Shown: piece after piece, positions 55,667 to 63,796 of the stretch | Numbering within the stretch: position 1 is the first letter of the stretch | How the letters are laid out: every line of letters begins with the position of its first letter | NCBI GenBank assembly: GCA_036563805.1 | Contig: DATCLS010000032.1 | Span: 1 to 64,000 of the forward strand | Reading direction: 5' to 3' | Source: DATCLS01 sp036563805 | Lineage (GTDB): Bacteria > Actinomycetota > Acidimicrobiia > Acidimicrobiales > VFJN01 | Length of the DNA: 64,000 bases | Translations under genes and position numbers: made by a program | The notes under the pieces: model-generated | Databases searched by the model: none | Told to the model about the DNA's origin: nothing | What the model saw: the letters and a program-made list of their open reading frames with translations, nothing else

Positions 55667-56922
55667 CCGGGGACGCGCCGCCGCCGGCCGGGGCCGCGTT
55701 ACCGGCCGGCGAGGCGTCGCCGCACGGGGGCGCGCCGCCGGGCGACGCCGTGCCGCCGGGCGACGCCGTGCCGGCCGCCGGCCGGTCGTTCGAGGACTTC
55801 ACGGTCGGCATGCGCATCGCCCACCCGCTCGGACGCACGGTCACCGAGACCGACAACATCTGGTTCACCCTGCTGACGCAGAACACCAACCCGATCCACT
55901 TCGACCGGCACTACGCGGCGCAGACCGCGTTCGGCCGGCCGCTGGTCGACTCGACGTTCACGCTGGCGCTGGTCACGGGCCAGAGCGTGGCGGACATCTC
56001 GCAGCGGGCGTTCGCCAACCTCGGCTGGGACGCGGTCCGCCTCCCTGCGCCGGTGTTCGAGGGCGACACCATCTACAGCGAGTCGGAGGTGCTGGCGGCG
56101 CGGCCAAGCCGCAGCCGGCCCGACATGGGCATCGTCCGCGTCCGCACGACGGGCCGCAACCAGCACGGCGAGGAGGTCGTGGTGTTCACGCGGACGGTCA
56201 TGGTCTACCGCCGCGGGTGCGGGCCGTCGCGGTCGGTGCCGGGCGGTGCCCTGTCCGTCCAGGACCAGGGCGCCCACGGGGCGGCGCACGCCGACGCGCA
56301 CACCGACACGCATGAGGACGCGGGCAGTCACGACACACCCAACCCCCAGGAGGAATCGATGACAGACGGGCCCAAGCCGGCGCTCCCGCACGAGTACCTC
56401 CCGTCCGTGCCGTCGTTCGTGGTGACGAGCGACGACGTGGCCGACAGCAAGACCCTCGACAACGCCCACGTGGCGGACGCCACCTTCGGGCTCGACGGCG
56501 GCAACACCTCCCCGCACCTCCGCTGGGACGGCTTCCCGCCCGAGACCAAGAGCTTCGCGGTGACCGTCTACGACCCCGACGCGCCGACGGGCAGCGGTTT
56601 CTGGCACTGGGTCGTGTTCGACATCCCGGCCTCGGTGACCGAGCTTCCGACCGGCGCCGGCTCCGGCGACAAGGTGGGGCTGCCCGAGGGCGCCATCCAC
56701 GCCCGTAACGACGCCGGCGGCCACGAGTACATCGGCGCCGGGCCGCCCCCGGGTCACGGGCCGCACCGTTATGTGTTCACCGTTCACGCCCTCGACGTCG
56801 AGACCCTCGGGCTGGACGAGACGGCGTCGCCGGCCTACGTGGGCTTCAACATCAACGCCCACACGCTGGCCCGCGCCGTCATGGTGCCGATCTACGAGGT
56901 GCCAGCGGCCGAGGCGGGGTAG
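55663..56922 (+). CDS. MaoC-PEBP continuous open reading frame (fusion or paired products)
   Basis: One uninterrupted 419-codon frame. Residues about 45-185 are a MaoC hotdog with the hydratase D/N-x4-H-like motif in TQNTNPIHFDRHY and FGRPLVDSTFTLAL. A His/Asp/Ala-rich linker (about 195-232) follows without a stop. Residues about 233-419 are a PEBP/YbhB-type domain. GTG at 55663 overlaps the peroxiredoxin stop. AGGAGG at 56348-56353 with ATG 56359 is a textbook internal start, so a separate PEBP is probably made too. Either a true fusion with a nested second product, or a lost MaoC stop. It is the last gene before a strong terminator. Confidence 0.8.
   Translation: MTGDAPPPAGAALPAGEASPHGGAPPGDAVPPGDAVPAAGRSFEDFTVGMRIAHPLGRTVTETDNIWFTLLTQNTNPIHFDRHYAAQTAFGRPLVDSTFTLALVTGQSVADISQRAFANLGWDAVRLPAPVFEGDTIYSESEVLAARPSRSRPDMGIVRVRTTGRNQHGEEVVVFTRTVMVYRRGCGPSRSVPGGALSVQDQGAHGAAHADAHTDTHEDAGSHDTPNPQEESMTDGPKPALPHEYLPSVPSFVVTSDDVADSKTLDNAHVADATFGLDGGNTSPHLRWDGFPPETKSFAVTVYDPDAPTGSGFWHWVVFDIPASVTELPTGAGSGDKVGLPEGAIHARNDAGGHEYIGAGPPPGHGPHRYVFTVHALDVETLGLDETASPAYVGFNINAHTLARAVMVPIYEVPAAEAG
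56359..56922 (+). CDS. PEBP-family (YbhB/YbcL-like) protein, internal start
   Basis: The 187-residue PEBP product expected from the internal ATG with AGGAGG six bases upstream. Family motifs are NTSPHLRWDGFPPETKSFAV, VTVYDPDAPTGSGFWHWVVF (D-P-D-x-P and W-x-H-W-V), and GPPPGHGPHRYVFTVHALD (ligand-pocket G-P-P-x-G-x-H-x-Y). PEBP-like proteins bind anionic small ligands; in fungal maleidride clusters PEBP-like enzymes act on alkylcitrate-derived monomers. Here it is in frame with the MaoC gene, so it may occur both free and fused. Confidence 0.8.
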   Translation: MTDGPKPALPHEYLPSVPSFVVTSDDVADSKTLDNAHVADATFGLDGGNTSPHLRWDGFPPETKSFAVTVYDPDAPTGSGFWHWVVFDIPASVTELPTGAGSGDKVGLPEGAIHARNDAGGHEYIGAGPPPGHGPHRYVFTVHALDVETLGLDETASPAYVGFNINAHTLARAVMVPIYEVPAAEAG

Positions 56923-56935
56923 GCGGGCGCGACGG

Positions 56936-56979
56936 CCGCCGGTCCCCGTCGCCGGCGGTGGTGCGACGGGGACCGGCGG
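56936..56979 (+). terminator. Strong hairpin closing the PrpD-to-PEBP operon
   Basis: CCGCCGGTCCCCGTCGC pairs perfectly with its complement (17 bp, 10-base loop) 13 bases after the PEBP stop. No T-tract follows. Confidence 0.75.
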
Positions 56980-57016
56980 TCTGGGGCCCGCGGCGCTCGG
57001 CCGTCATCGCGGCACG

Positions 57017-57285
57017 ACTGCCGCCGTCGAGGAGCTCGACTCGATCTTCGTCGACCCGGTCGCCTACGCCGACCGGCCGCGCGGGCACGCCACGGCGGCG
57101 CACATCCGCGAGGAGGCGCCGATCCTGAAGCTGGCGCTCGACCCCTGCGACTTCTGCCTGGGCGCCCACCTCGCCCGCCTGGAGATCCGGTCCCTGTTCC
57201 AGGAGCTGCTGCCCCGGCTCGAGCACATCGAGCTGGCGGGCGAGCCGACCTGGATCCGGGTGTTCCTTCGTGCAGGGGCCGAGGA
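57017..57285 (+). pseudogene. Cytochrome P450 remnant with large internal deletion
   Basis: One frame joins an N-terminal-like P450 segment (IFVDPVAYADRPRGHATAA, then IREEAPI) straight to a C-terminal segment starting at the heme-binding Cys (DPCDFCLGAHLARLEIRSLF) and running to ELLPRLEHIELAGEPTW. The roughly 270 residues with the I-helix and ExxR are missing, as is the heme-loop Phe-Gly-x-Gly. No start codon or ribosome site is convincing. The remnant suggests the locus once included a P450. Confidence 0.7.
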
Positions 57286-57376
57286 GCGCGCGGATCAGGT
57301 GCCGGATGCGGTGACCGCCCGTCGGCTCCCGCGGCGGGGCTCGCCGCGGTCAGCCACGTTCAGCCACGCTCGGCGG

Positions 57377-58231
57377 TCAGCGGTCGGCCCGGGCGGGGGT
57401 GGCCGTGGCGAAGAGGCACAGCTTGCCCGTGCCCACGTCGGACAGCCGCACCGTGGCCACGTCGGCGGCTGCGGTGGCGGTCGCCCGGGCCGGTCCCTGG
57501 GTCACCGGGCGCAGGTAGCGGACGGTCAGCGACTCGAGCGGCGTCGGCGTCGGCCACAGGGAGGCGGCGGCCTCCTCCAGCGCGACCGCGACCAGCCCGC
57601 CCTGGATGGCGCCCACCGCGTTGAGGGCGTCGCGGCGGCGAGGCATCTCGGCGACGCCGGGCTCGACGACCCGGCAGTCCAGCCGCTCGGCGAGCGGGAC
57701 GGCGAGGGGGCGCCCCGGCCCCTCGGGCACGGGGAACCCGTCGGGGAACACGTGGGTCGGGTCGGGGGCCGGCACGAACGTGGCCACGGCCAGAGCCAGC
57801 GGCTCGCCGCCCGCCTCGTCCCGGAACCAGCACTCGCTCACCACCACCGACCGCCCGGCGCGGACCGGCGCGGCGTCGGCCGTCACGACGGTCCCGGGCC
57901 CCGCCGGGCGCGCCACCCGCACCTCGATGTCGAGGGTCAGCGGGATGCGGGGCACCATGGCGTTGCCGGTCACGGTGCCGGCCAGCACGTCGGCCCAGGT
58001 CAGGATGACCGAGGTGCGCAGCGCGTCGGTCCCCGGCACGCACAGCTCCGGGACCACCTCGGCGCGGCCGAGCACCCGGTCGCCGTCGGCGGCGACGGCG
58101 AGGCCGAGCTCGCCGATGACGTGGTCGGTGAACACCTCGGCGGCCCAGTTGCTCGACCTCGTCCCGGGTCTGGCCGCGGGTCTGCCGGTCGGCTCCTCGG
58201 GCCTGGCGGTGGTCGGGTCGCTGGCGTCCAT
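57377..58231 (-). CDS. Acyl-CoA thioesterase-like double-hotdog protein
   Basis: A 284-residue protein with two hotdog-like halves, as in TesB-type or paired PaaI-type thioesterases. The N-terminal half has VLTWADVLAG-like SVILTWADVLAGT with a conserved Asp. The C-terminal half has DALNAVGAIQGGLVAVALEEAA, the usual N-x-x-G-x-x-x-G-G-x-x-x-x-x-x-E helix of PaaI thioesterases, and LTVRYLRPVTQGPARATA. It probably hydrolyses acyl-CoAs. ATG at 58229-58231 is divergent from a CoA ligase gene 53 bases away, so the two may be co-regulated. Confidence 0.8.
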   Translation of the reverse strand: MDASDPTTARPEEPTGRPAARPGTRSSNWAAEVFTDHVIGELGLAVAADGDRVLGRAEVVPELCVPGTDALRTSVILTWADVLAGTVTGNAMVPRIPLTLDIEVRVARPAGPGTVVTADAAPVRAGRSVVVSECWFRDEAGGEPLALAVATFVPAPDPTHVFPDGFPVPEGPGRPLAVPLAERLDCRVVEPGVAEMPRRRDALNAVGAIQGGLVAVALEEAAASLWPTPTPLESLTVRYLRPVTQGPARATATAAADVATVRLSDVGTGKLCLFATATPARADR

Positions 58232-58284
58232 GGGGCGCTATGGTCCCGCACAAAGCTCTAACTCTTCGAATTCGCAGGGGTCTC

Positions 58285-59874
58285 ATGCAGCATCCGTCGG
58301 CGTACGCCGCCACCGCCCCGGACCGCCCCGCCGTGATCGTCGGCGGCTCCGGCGCCACGCTGACCTACGGCGAGCTCGAGGCGCGCTCGAACCGCGTGGC
58401 CCAGGTGCTGCGTAACCGCGGGCTGGGTGTCGGCGACCACGTCGCCCTCGTCCTGCCCAACGGCATCGAGTTCTTCGAGGTCATGTGGGGGGCGCTGCGG
58501 GCGGGGGCCTACGTCACGCCCATCAACTGGCACCTGACCCCGGCCGAGACCGCCTACATCGTGAACGATTGCGGCGCCTCGCTCCTGTTCGGCGCCGCCG
58601 AGCTGCTGGCCCAGCTGGGCGACCAGGTGGAGCTGCCGCCGGAGCGGCGGATCGCGGTCGGTGCGCCGACAGGGGCCGCCGCCCCGGTGCACACGCTGGC
58701 GGGCTACGAAGAGGCGCTGGCCGCCGTGCCGGACACGCCCATCGCCGACCAGGCCGAGGGCGCCTACATGTTCTACTCGTCGGGCACGACCGGCCGGCCC
58801 AAGGGCATCAAGCCGGAGTCGGTCGGCGGTGAGCTGGGCCAGGGCACCAGCTCGTTCAGCTTGCTCATGTCGGCGATGTTCGGCTTCGACGAGAGCTCGG
58901 TGTACCTGTCGCCGGCGCCGCTCTACCACGCCGCGCCCGCGGGCTGGACGACCGGTGCCCACCGGCTGGGCGCCACCACCGTGGTCATGGAGCGGTTCGA
59001 CCCGGTCGAGACGCTGCGCCTCGTCGAGCGGTACCGGGTGACGCACGTCCAGTTCGTCCCCACCCACATGGTCCGGCTGCTGAAGCTGCCCGAGGACGAG
59101 CGGGCGCGGTTCGACCTGTCGAGCCTGCGCTACGTGATCCACGCCGCCGCCCCCTGCCCGCCCGAGGTCAAGCGGGCGGTGATCGAGTGGCTGGGGCCCA
59201 AGGTGTACGAGTACTACTCGGGCAGCGAGGGCGTGGGGTTCTGCCTGATCGGCCCGGACGAGTGGCTCGAGCGCCCGGGCTCGGTGGGGAGGTCGCTGCT
59301 CGGTCCCGTGCACATCTGCGACCCCGAGGGGCGCGAGCTCGGGCCCCGGGAGGAGGGCCAGGTGTGGTTCGAGCCGCCGGGCGCCTTCGAGTACCACGGC
59401 GACCCGGCCAAGACGGCGTCGGCCTTCAACGACCGGGGGTGGGCGACGCTGGGCGACGTCGGCTGGCTGGACGAGGACGGCTACCTCTTCCTCACCGACC
59501 GGGTCTCGAACATGATCATCTCGGGCGGGGTGAACATCTACCCCCGCGAGGTTGAGGACGTGCTCATCGTCCATCCCCGGGTGGCCGACGTGGCCGTGAT
59601 CGGGGTCGAGCACCCCGACATGGGGGAGGCCGTGCGGGCCGTCGTGGAGCCCGAGGGCGGGGTCGCGGGGGCCGACGACGCCGAGGGGCTGGCCGCCGAG
59701 CTGATCGGCTTCTGCCGCGACCGGCTCGCCCACTACAAGTGCCCGACCACGGTGGCGTTCGTGGACGAGCTGCCCCGGCTGCCCACCGGCAAGGTCGCCA
59801 AGCGGCTGTTCGACGAGCGGCTCCGTGCGCCCTACGGCCCGGGCACGATCGTCGAGGTCGTCGGTCCGTCCTGA
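58285..59874 (+). CDS. Acyl-CoA synthetase (AMP-forming)
   Basis: A 529-residue ANL ligase. The P-loop is MFYSSGTTGRPKGIKPE; the A5 motif is VYEYYSGSEGVGF; the hinge GWATLGDVGWLDEDGYLFLTDR; the catalytic Lys in LPRLPTGKVAKRLF. Overall it is close to acyl-CoA synthetases of the FadD/long-chain or cyclohexanecarboxylate type. ATG at 58285 follows GCAGGGG; a longer GTG/ATG start at 58240 would lie in the AT-rich promoter region. It is divergent from the thioesterase gene and convergent with the EthD-like gene. Confidence 0.93.
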   Translation: MQHPSAYAATAPDRPAVIVGGSGATLTYGELEARSNRVAQVLRNRGLGVGDHVALVLPNGIEFFEVMWGALRAGAYVTPINWHLTPAETAYIVNDCGASLLFGAAELLAQLGDQVELPPERRIAVGAPTGAAAPVHTLAGYEEALAAVPDTPIADQAEGAYMFYSSGTTGRPKGIKPESVGGELGQGTSSFSLLMSAMFGFDESSVYLSPAPLYHAAPAGWTTGAHRLGATTVVMERFDPVETLRLVERYRVTHVQFVPTHMVRLLKLPEDERARFDLSSLRYVIHAAAPCPPEVKRAVIEWLGPKVYEYYSGSEGVGFCLIGPDEWLERPGSVGRSLLGPVHICDPEGRELGPREEGQVWFEPPGAFEYHGDPAKTASAFNDRGWATLGDVGWLDEDGYLFLTDRVSNMIISGGVNIYPREVEDVLIVHPRVADVAVIGVEHPDMGEAVRAVVEPEGGVAGADDAEGLAAELIGFCRDRLAHYKCPTTVAFVDELPRLPTGKVAKRLFDERLRAPYGPGTIVEVVGPS

Positions 59875-59890
59875 CCCCGCCGGCTGCGGG
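59874..59890. terminator. Short hairpin between convergent genes
   Basis: CCCCGC and GCGGGG (6 bp, CGGCT loop) lie directly at the ligase stop codon, 30 bases from the convergent EthD-like stop. Confidence 0.4.
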
Positions 59891-59919
59891 GGCCGTTCAA
59901 CCCGGGGGCGACCGCTCCG

Positions 59920-60627
59920 CTAGGCGATCGTCTGCGGAAGCTCGGAGCCCCGGATCTCGTCGGCCCACGGGTAGCGGAGCGGGTCGATGAGCTGGAACGG
60001 GGCGTCGACCAGGACCTCGCCCCGGTGGGGGCTGGCGGCGCGGAGGCGGGCCGCACAGGCGGTCGGGTCGCCGTCGACGAACGCGACGTCGAGGCGCACC
60101 TCGTCGCGGGTGCCCGACCGGAGCGTCCAGGCGCCGGTCACGCCGTCGACGGCGGCCAGCTCGGGGGCACGGCTGGCGCCCGTCTCGTCGGCGTCGCCGA
60201 CCCGGCGCTGGACGAGGACGATCCCGGTGTGGCCCACGAACGGGACGTCCCGCGGGCGCAGCTGCAGATCGGCGCGCCCGGCGGCGGCCACGCCCACGAA
60301 CACGTCGCCCTCGCGCACGACCTTCTTGTCCGCCGGGAACCGCATGCGCCCCTCCTCGTAGAGGCGGGGCAGCTCGGTGCTCATCGCCTCGAACGCCCGG
60401 TGGGGGTCGCCGGTGAGCACGTAGGTCGTCAGGAACACCGCCCGGCCGCCCGACCACGGCGACCCTGCGGTCGTCACCCGGGACCGGTGGAGGGCCGGCG
60501 GCGCCACGTACCGCCGGCTCAACATCACGCCGTCGAGGCACACGTTCATCGGCGTGTGCTCGAGGTCGTACCACCGGTTCCACTCCTCGATGGCGTCGGC
60601 GTCGCAATCGAGGGCGGCCACGATCAT
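59920..60627 (-). CDS. EthD-like dimeric alpha/beta-barrel protein
   Basis: A 235-residue protein. The N-terminal half has EEWNRWYDLEHTPMNVCLDG, the signature of EthD-like ferredoxin-fold proteins found beside P450 or ring-cleaving systems. A second, weaker ferredoxin-like half follows. No enzyme function is established for this group. ATG at 60625-60627 is preferred because GGAG precedes it and a TACGAT -10-like box would place the mRNA start between it and the alternative ATG at 60648. It is divergent from the old-yellow-enzyme gene. Confidence 0.7.
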   Translation of the reverse strand: MIVAALDCDADAIEEWNRWYDLEHTPMNVCLDGVMLSRRYVAPPALHRSRVTTAGSPWSGGRAVFLTTYVLTGDPHRAFEAMSTELPRLYEEGRMRFPADKKVVREGDVFVGVAAAGRADLQLRPRDVPFVGHTGIVLVQRRVGDADETGASRAPELAAVDGVTGAWTLRSGTRDEVRLDVAFVDGDPTACAARLRAASPHRGEVLVDAPFQLIDPLRYPWADEIRGSELPQTIA

Positions 60628-60648
60628 CCCGCTGGGCTCCACTCGCAT

Positions 60649-60658
60649 ATCGTATATT
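60649..60658. promoter_or_regulatory. Divergent promoter core (AT-rich) between EthD-like and OYE genes
   Basis: ATCGTATATT contains TACGAT on the minus strand (60649-60654) and TATATT on the plus strand (60653-60658), overlapping -10 boxes pointing apart. -35 elements are weak. Confidence 0.4.
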
Positions 60659-60689
60659 TTCGGCGGCTCCCAGCTGTCCGGAGGGGGAC

Positions 60690-62771
60690 ATGACCGACGC
60701 GGCGTATGCGCATCTCCTGGCGCCCGGGCGCATCGGCTCGTTGGAGCTGCGGAATCGGATCGTCCTGTGCCCGATGGGGCTCCTGTTCGGGAACGACGAC
60801 GGCACGGTCAGCGACAACGAGGCCGCCTTCTACGCCGCCCGGGCCCGGGGCGGGGCGGCGCTGCTGCTGGTCGGCACGGTCTGCGTCGGCTACCCGGAGG
60901 GGACCAACCACCCCCGCATGCCGGGCGCCTCCGACGACCGGTTCGTCCCCGGCATGCGCCGGCTCGCCCAGGGCGTCCACCGGCACGGCGCCAAGGTCGC
61001 GGCCCAGCTCAACTACATGGGCACCTACTCGTTCATCGACGTCGAGCAGGGTCGCGGCCGCCTCGTCCCCTACGAGCTGCCGCCGCCCGACCCCGAGCCG
61101 CTCGTCGGGATGCTCACGCCCGACGAGGCGCGGCGCATGGCCACCCCGTTCGTGGCCCCCGGCGCCAACCTCGGCTACCGCGTCGCCACCGAGGACGACA
61201 TCGCCCGCATCGTCGACCTCTACGCCTCGGCCGCCGAACGGTGCCGGCGGGCCGGCTACGACGGCGTCGAGCTGCACGCTGGGCACGGCTACCTGATCGA
61301 CGAGTTCCTCGCCCCGCGCAACACCCGGCCGGACCGGTGGGGCGGGAGCGTCGAGAACCGGGCCCGCTTCCTCCTGGCGGTGATCGGCGAGATCCGGGCC
61401 CGGCTCGGGCCCGAGTTCCCGCTCTGGATCCGGGTGAACGCGTTCGAGCGCCATCACGAGGTGGGGGAGCGCTTCGACGAACAGCTCCAGGTGATCGAGA
61501 TGGCGGTGGCCGCCGGCATCGACGCCGTCCACCTCACGGCGTACGCCAACACCGACGTGGCCACGGCGGCCACCGACTCCTACGCCCCGCACGTGGCGGG
61601 GCCGCTGCAGGAGCACGCGGCCCGGGTGCGGGCCCGAATCGACGTGCCGGTCATCACGTTCGGCCGGCTCGAGCCCGAGGAGGCCGACGCCGCCATCGCC
61701 GCCGGCCAGGCCGACTTCGTGGCCATGGGCCGCAAGCTGCTCGCCGACCCCGACCTGCCCGCCAAGCTGGCGGCCGGGCGGGTTGACGACGTGCGGCCGT
61801 GCATCTACCAGTACCGGTGCATCGGCAACATCGCCCTGCGGGAGCCGTCCCGGTGCGTCGTCAACCCGGTCACCGGGCGGGAGCACGACGTCGGGCTCGA
61901 GCTCCCGCCGACGGCGCGGCCGCGGCACGTGCTCGTCGCCGGCGGCGGGCCGGCGGGGCTCGACGTCGCCCGCCTGCTCGCGGCGCGCGGCCACCGGGTG
62001 ACGCTGCGGGAGGCGGGGACCCGGCTCGGCGGCGTCCTGGTCGACGCCGCCGCCACCGACCCGGTGCTCGGCGCCTACCTCGGCTGGCTGATCCGCCAGG
62101 TGGAGCGGGCCGACGTCGCCATCGAGCTCGGGGCCGCGGTGGACCCCGACTCCGTGCCGGGCGACGTCGACGAGGTCGTCGTCGCCACCGGGGCCGTGTG
62201 GGGGACGCCGCCGGTGCCCGCGGGTTCGGGGCCGACCGGCGCTGGGCCGACGGGTGCCGGCCCAGCTGCGGCCGTCCGGTCCCTGGCCGACATCCGGAGC
62301 TGGCTCCGGGGGGACGACGGCGAGGGCTCGCGAGGCGCCGAGGGCGCCGTGGGGGACGACGTCGTCGTGTTGGGATCCAGCGTGGCCGCGCTGTCGGTCG
62401 CCGAGCTGTGCCTGCGGCGCGGGCGCCGGGTCGCGGTGGTGTCCGACACGCCCTACGTCGGCGCCGAGCTCGGCCCGCCCGGGCGCTACCGGCTGGTGGG
62501 GGAGCTGGAGGCCGCCGGCGCCCGCCTCTTCACCGGCGCCACCGTCGACGCCGTCGCCGGCGACCACGTGGCGGTCACCTGCGACGGCCGGACCGAGGAG
62601 CTGCCCGCCGACACCGTGATCGGCCTGGCGCCCGCGCTCCCCGCCGCCACGCTGGCCGACGCGCTCGCCCCGACCGGACTGCCCGTCCGCACGGTCGGCG
62701 ACTGCCACCGCCTCGGGTTCATCGAGGGCGCCACCACCGGCGCCCTCGCCGTGGCGGCCGCCATCGGCTGA
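60690..62771 (+). CDS. NADH:flavin oxidoreductase, 2,4-dienoyl-CoA reductase type (OYE + FAD domain)
   Basis: A 693-residue multidomain reductase. The FMN TIM barrel (1-370) has LAPGRIGSLELRNRIVLCPM, GYDGVELHAGHGYLIDEFLA and VAMGRKLLADPDLPAKL. The Fe-S segment (about 370-395) reads RPCIYQYRCIGNIALREPSR followed by Cys; the usual C-x2-C-x3-C spacing is lost because Gln stands where the second Cys is expected. The C-terminal half has two dinucleotide-binding motifs (VLVAGGGPAGLDVARLLAARG; VVVLGSSVAALSVAELCLRRG). It would reduce an enone or dienoyl-CoA with NAD(P)H. ATG at 60690 follows GAGGGGG. Confidence 0.92.
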   Translation: MTDAAYAHLLAPGRIGSLELRNRIVLCPMGLLFGNDDGTVSDNEAAFYAARARGGAALLLVGTVCVGYPEGTNHPRMPGASDDRFVPGMRRLAQGVHRHGAKVAAQLNYMGTYSFIDVEQGRGRLVPYELPPPDPEPLVGMLTPDEARRMATPFVAPGANLGYRVATEDDIARIVDLYASAAERCRRAGYDGVELHAGHGYLIDEFLAPRNTRPDRWGGSVENRARFLLAVIGEIRARLGPEFPLWIRVNAFERHHEVGERFDEQLQVIEMAVAAGIDAVHLTAYANTDVATAATDSYAPHVAGPLQEHAARVRARIDVPVITFGRLEPEEADAAIAAGQADFVAMGRKLLADPDLPAKLAAGRVDDVRPCIYQYRCIGNIALREPSRCVVNPVTGREHDVGLELPPTARPRHVLVAGGGPAGLDVARLLAARGHRVTLREAGTRLGGVLVDAAATDPVLGAYLGWLIRQVERADVAIELGAAVDPDSVPGDVDEVVVATGAVWGTPPVPAGSGPTGAGPTGAGPAAAVRSLADIRSWLRGDDGEGSRGAEGAVGDDVVVLGSSVAALSVAELCLRRGRRVAVVSDTPYVGAELGPPGRYRLVGELEAAGARLFTGATVDAVAGDHVAVTCDGRTEELPADTVIGLAPALPAATLADALAPTGLPVRTVGDCHRLGFIEGATTGALAVAAAIG

Positions 62772-62993
62772 GCCCCGGGGCCGGCCGCCCGGCGAGGCCG
62801 CCACGCCGGGCCGGCTCGCCAGCGCCGCCTCACGGCCGCCGCTTGCGGGCGGTCGAGGCCGCTGGGCCGAAGTGGCAGCCGTCGTGGGCCGGCGACGTGG
62901 CGCCGTCGGCGGGGGAGCCGTTGGGGGAGCATGCGACGTCGCGGCGGTGGTCGACGCCGGTTGGCGGAGCCCGCTGGCGTGCCTGGCGGGGAG
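62772..62993. other. Gap with a coding-like minus-strand tail
   Basis: A minus-strand frame ending at 62830 shows strong GC at third positions over its last 35 or so codons (VACSPNGSPADGATSPAHDG, then CHFGPAASTARKRRP), but it lacks a plausible start and overlaps the AhpD-like gene upstream. It may be a small-gene remnant. Confidence 0.3.
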
Positions 62994-63377
62994 TCAGCCC
63001 CGGCCGGCTGGGGCCTCGGCGCCGTCGTGGGGGAGGGCGGCGGCCTCGCTGAACTGGAGGAACGCCTCCCAGGCCCGAGGCCCGTAGACGCTGGCGGTGC
63101 CGCCGTCCATGAGCAGCGCCACGCCGAGCATCTCGGCCACCTCGGCCGGGGTGGCGCCGGCCCGCGCCGCGGCCTTGGCGTGGTAGGCGATGCAGCCGTC
63201 GCACCGCTTGACCGCCGAGATCGCCAGCGCGGCCGCCTCCTTGAGCCGTCGGGGGACCTCACCGTCGGCCATCGCCGCCGCGTGCAGGCTCTGGAAGCCG
63301 GCCCACGTGTCGGGGATGGCGCGCCGCAGCGACCGGGTCGGCTCGCGCAGCTCCTGCAGGACCTCGTCGTGGCGCAT
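62994..63377 (-). CDS. Carboxymuconolactone decarboxylase-family (AhpD-like) protein
   Basis: A 127-residue all-helical protein with the AhpD-type redox pair C-x2-C followed by His: AVKRCDGCIAYHAKAAARAG (Cys about 59 and 62, His 66). AhpD-like proteins reduce peroxiredoxins or act in oxidative stress. GFQSLHAAAMADGEVPRRLK and the C-terminal EMLGVALLMDGGTASVYGPR fit the family. ATG at 63375-63377 has CGGAGG at proper spacing. It is convergent with the OYE gene. Confidence 0.9.
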   Translation of the reverse strand: MRHDEVLQELREPTRSLRRAIPDTWAGFQSLHAAAMADGEVPRRLKEAAALAISAVKRCDGCIAYHAKAAARAGATPAEVAEMLGVALLMDGGTASVYGPRAWEAFLQFSEAAALPHDGAEAPAGRG

Positions 63378-63796
63378 CGGGCTCTACCTCCGGCGGGTGG
63401 CGGCACGTCTCACGCCTTCGAGCATGCGGGGCGGCCGGGGCCGTCAGCAGGGTCGAAGGTCCCGTCCGACCGGGCCGGCCGTCGTCTCTTCCCCCACGTG
63501 GGCGCCGCGGTCGGGACCGGCCGCCCGGCCGGCGTTTGCCGGCCGGTAACCGGCCACGCGCCGCCGGTGCGGCGTCCGGCCGCCCGGCTCGGCGCGCCGT
63601 GCGCGTACGGGCCGTCGCCGAACCTGCGCGGGCAGTGGGGCTCGCCCGCGGTGGCGGTCGTCCGCCGGTCGGTAACCGGCCGTCCGTGGGTCGGCCGGGC
63701 CGCCCGAGCGGGCGCCTGCGTCGGGCAGCGGGCCGGCGGGCGATCCGGGGCGGTCGCAGGCCGGCCGGCAGGCGTCGCGGCCCGGTGTCGGGCGGG
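63378..63796. other. GC-rich intergenic region with repeated GGTAACCGG elements
   Basis: No gene is supported. GGCCGGTAACCGGCC (63541-63555) is a perfect 7+1+7 palindrome, and CGGTAACCGGCC recurs at 63670-63681. It lies between the AhpD-like start and the DUF4193 stop. Confidence 0.5.

Noticed and set aside
62830..62993. Small minus-strand gene after the AhpD-like gene
   Set aside because: Codon use looks coding for about 35 codons but there is no start codon, ribosome site or recognised family; kept only as a note.
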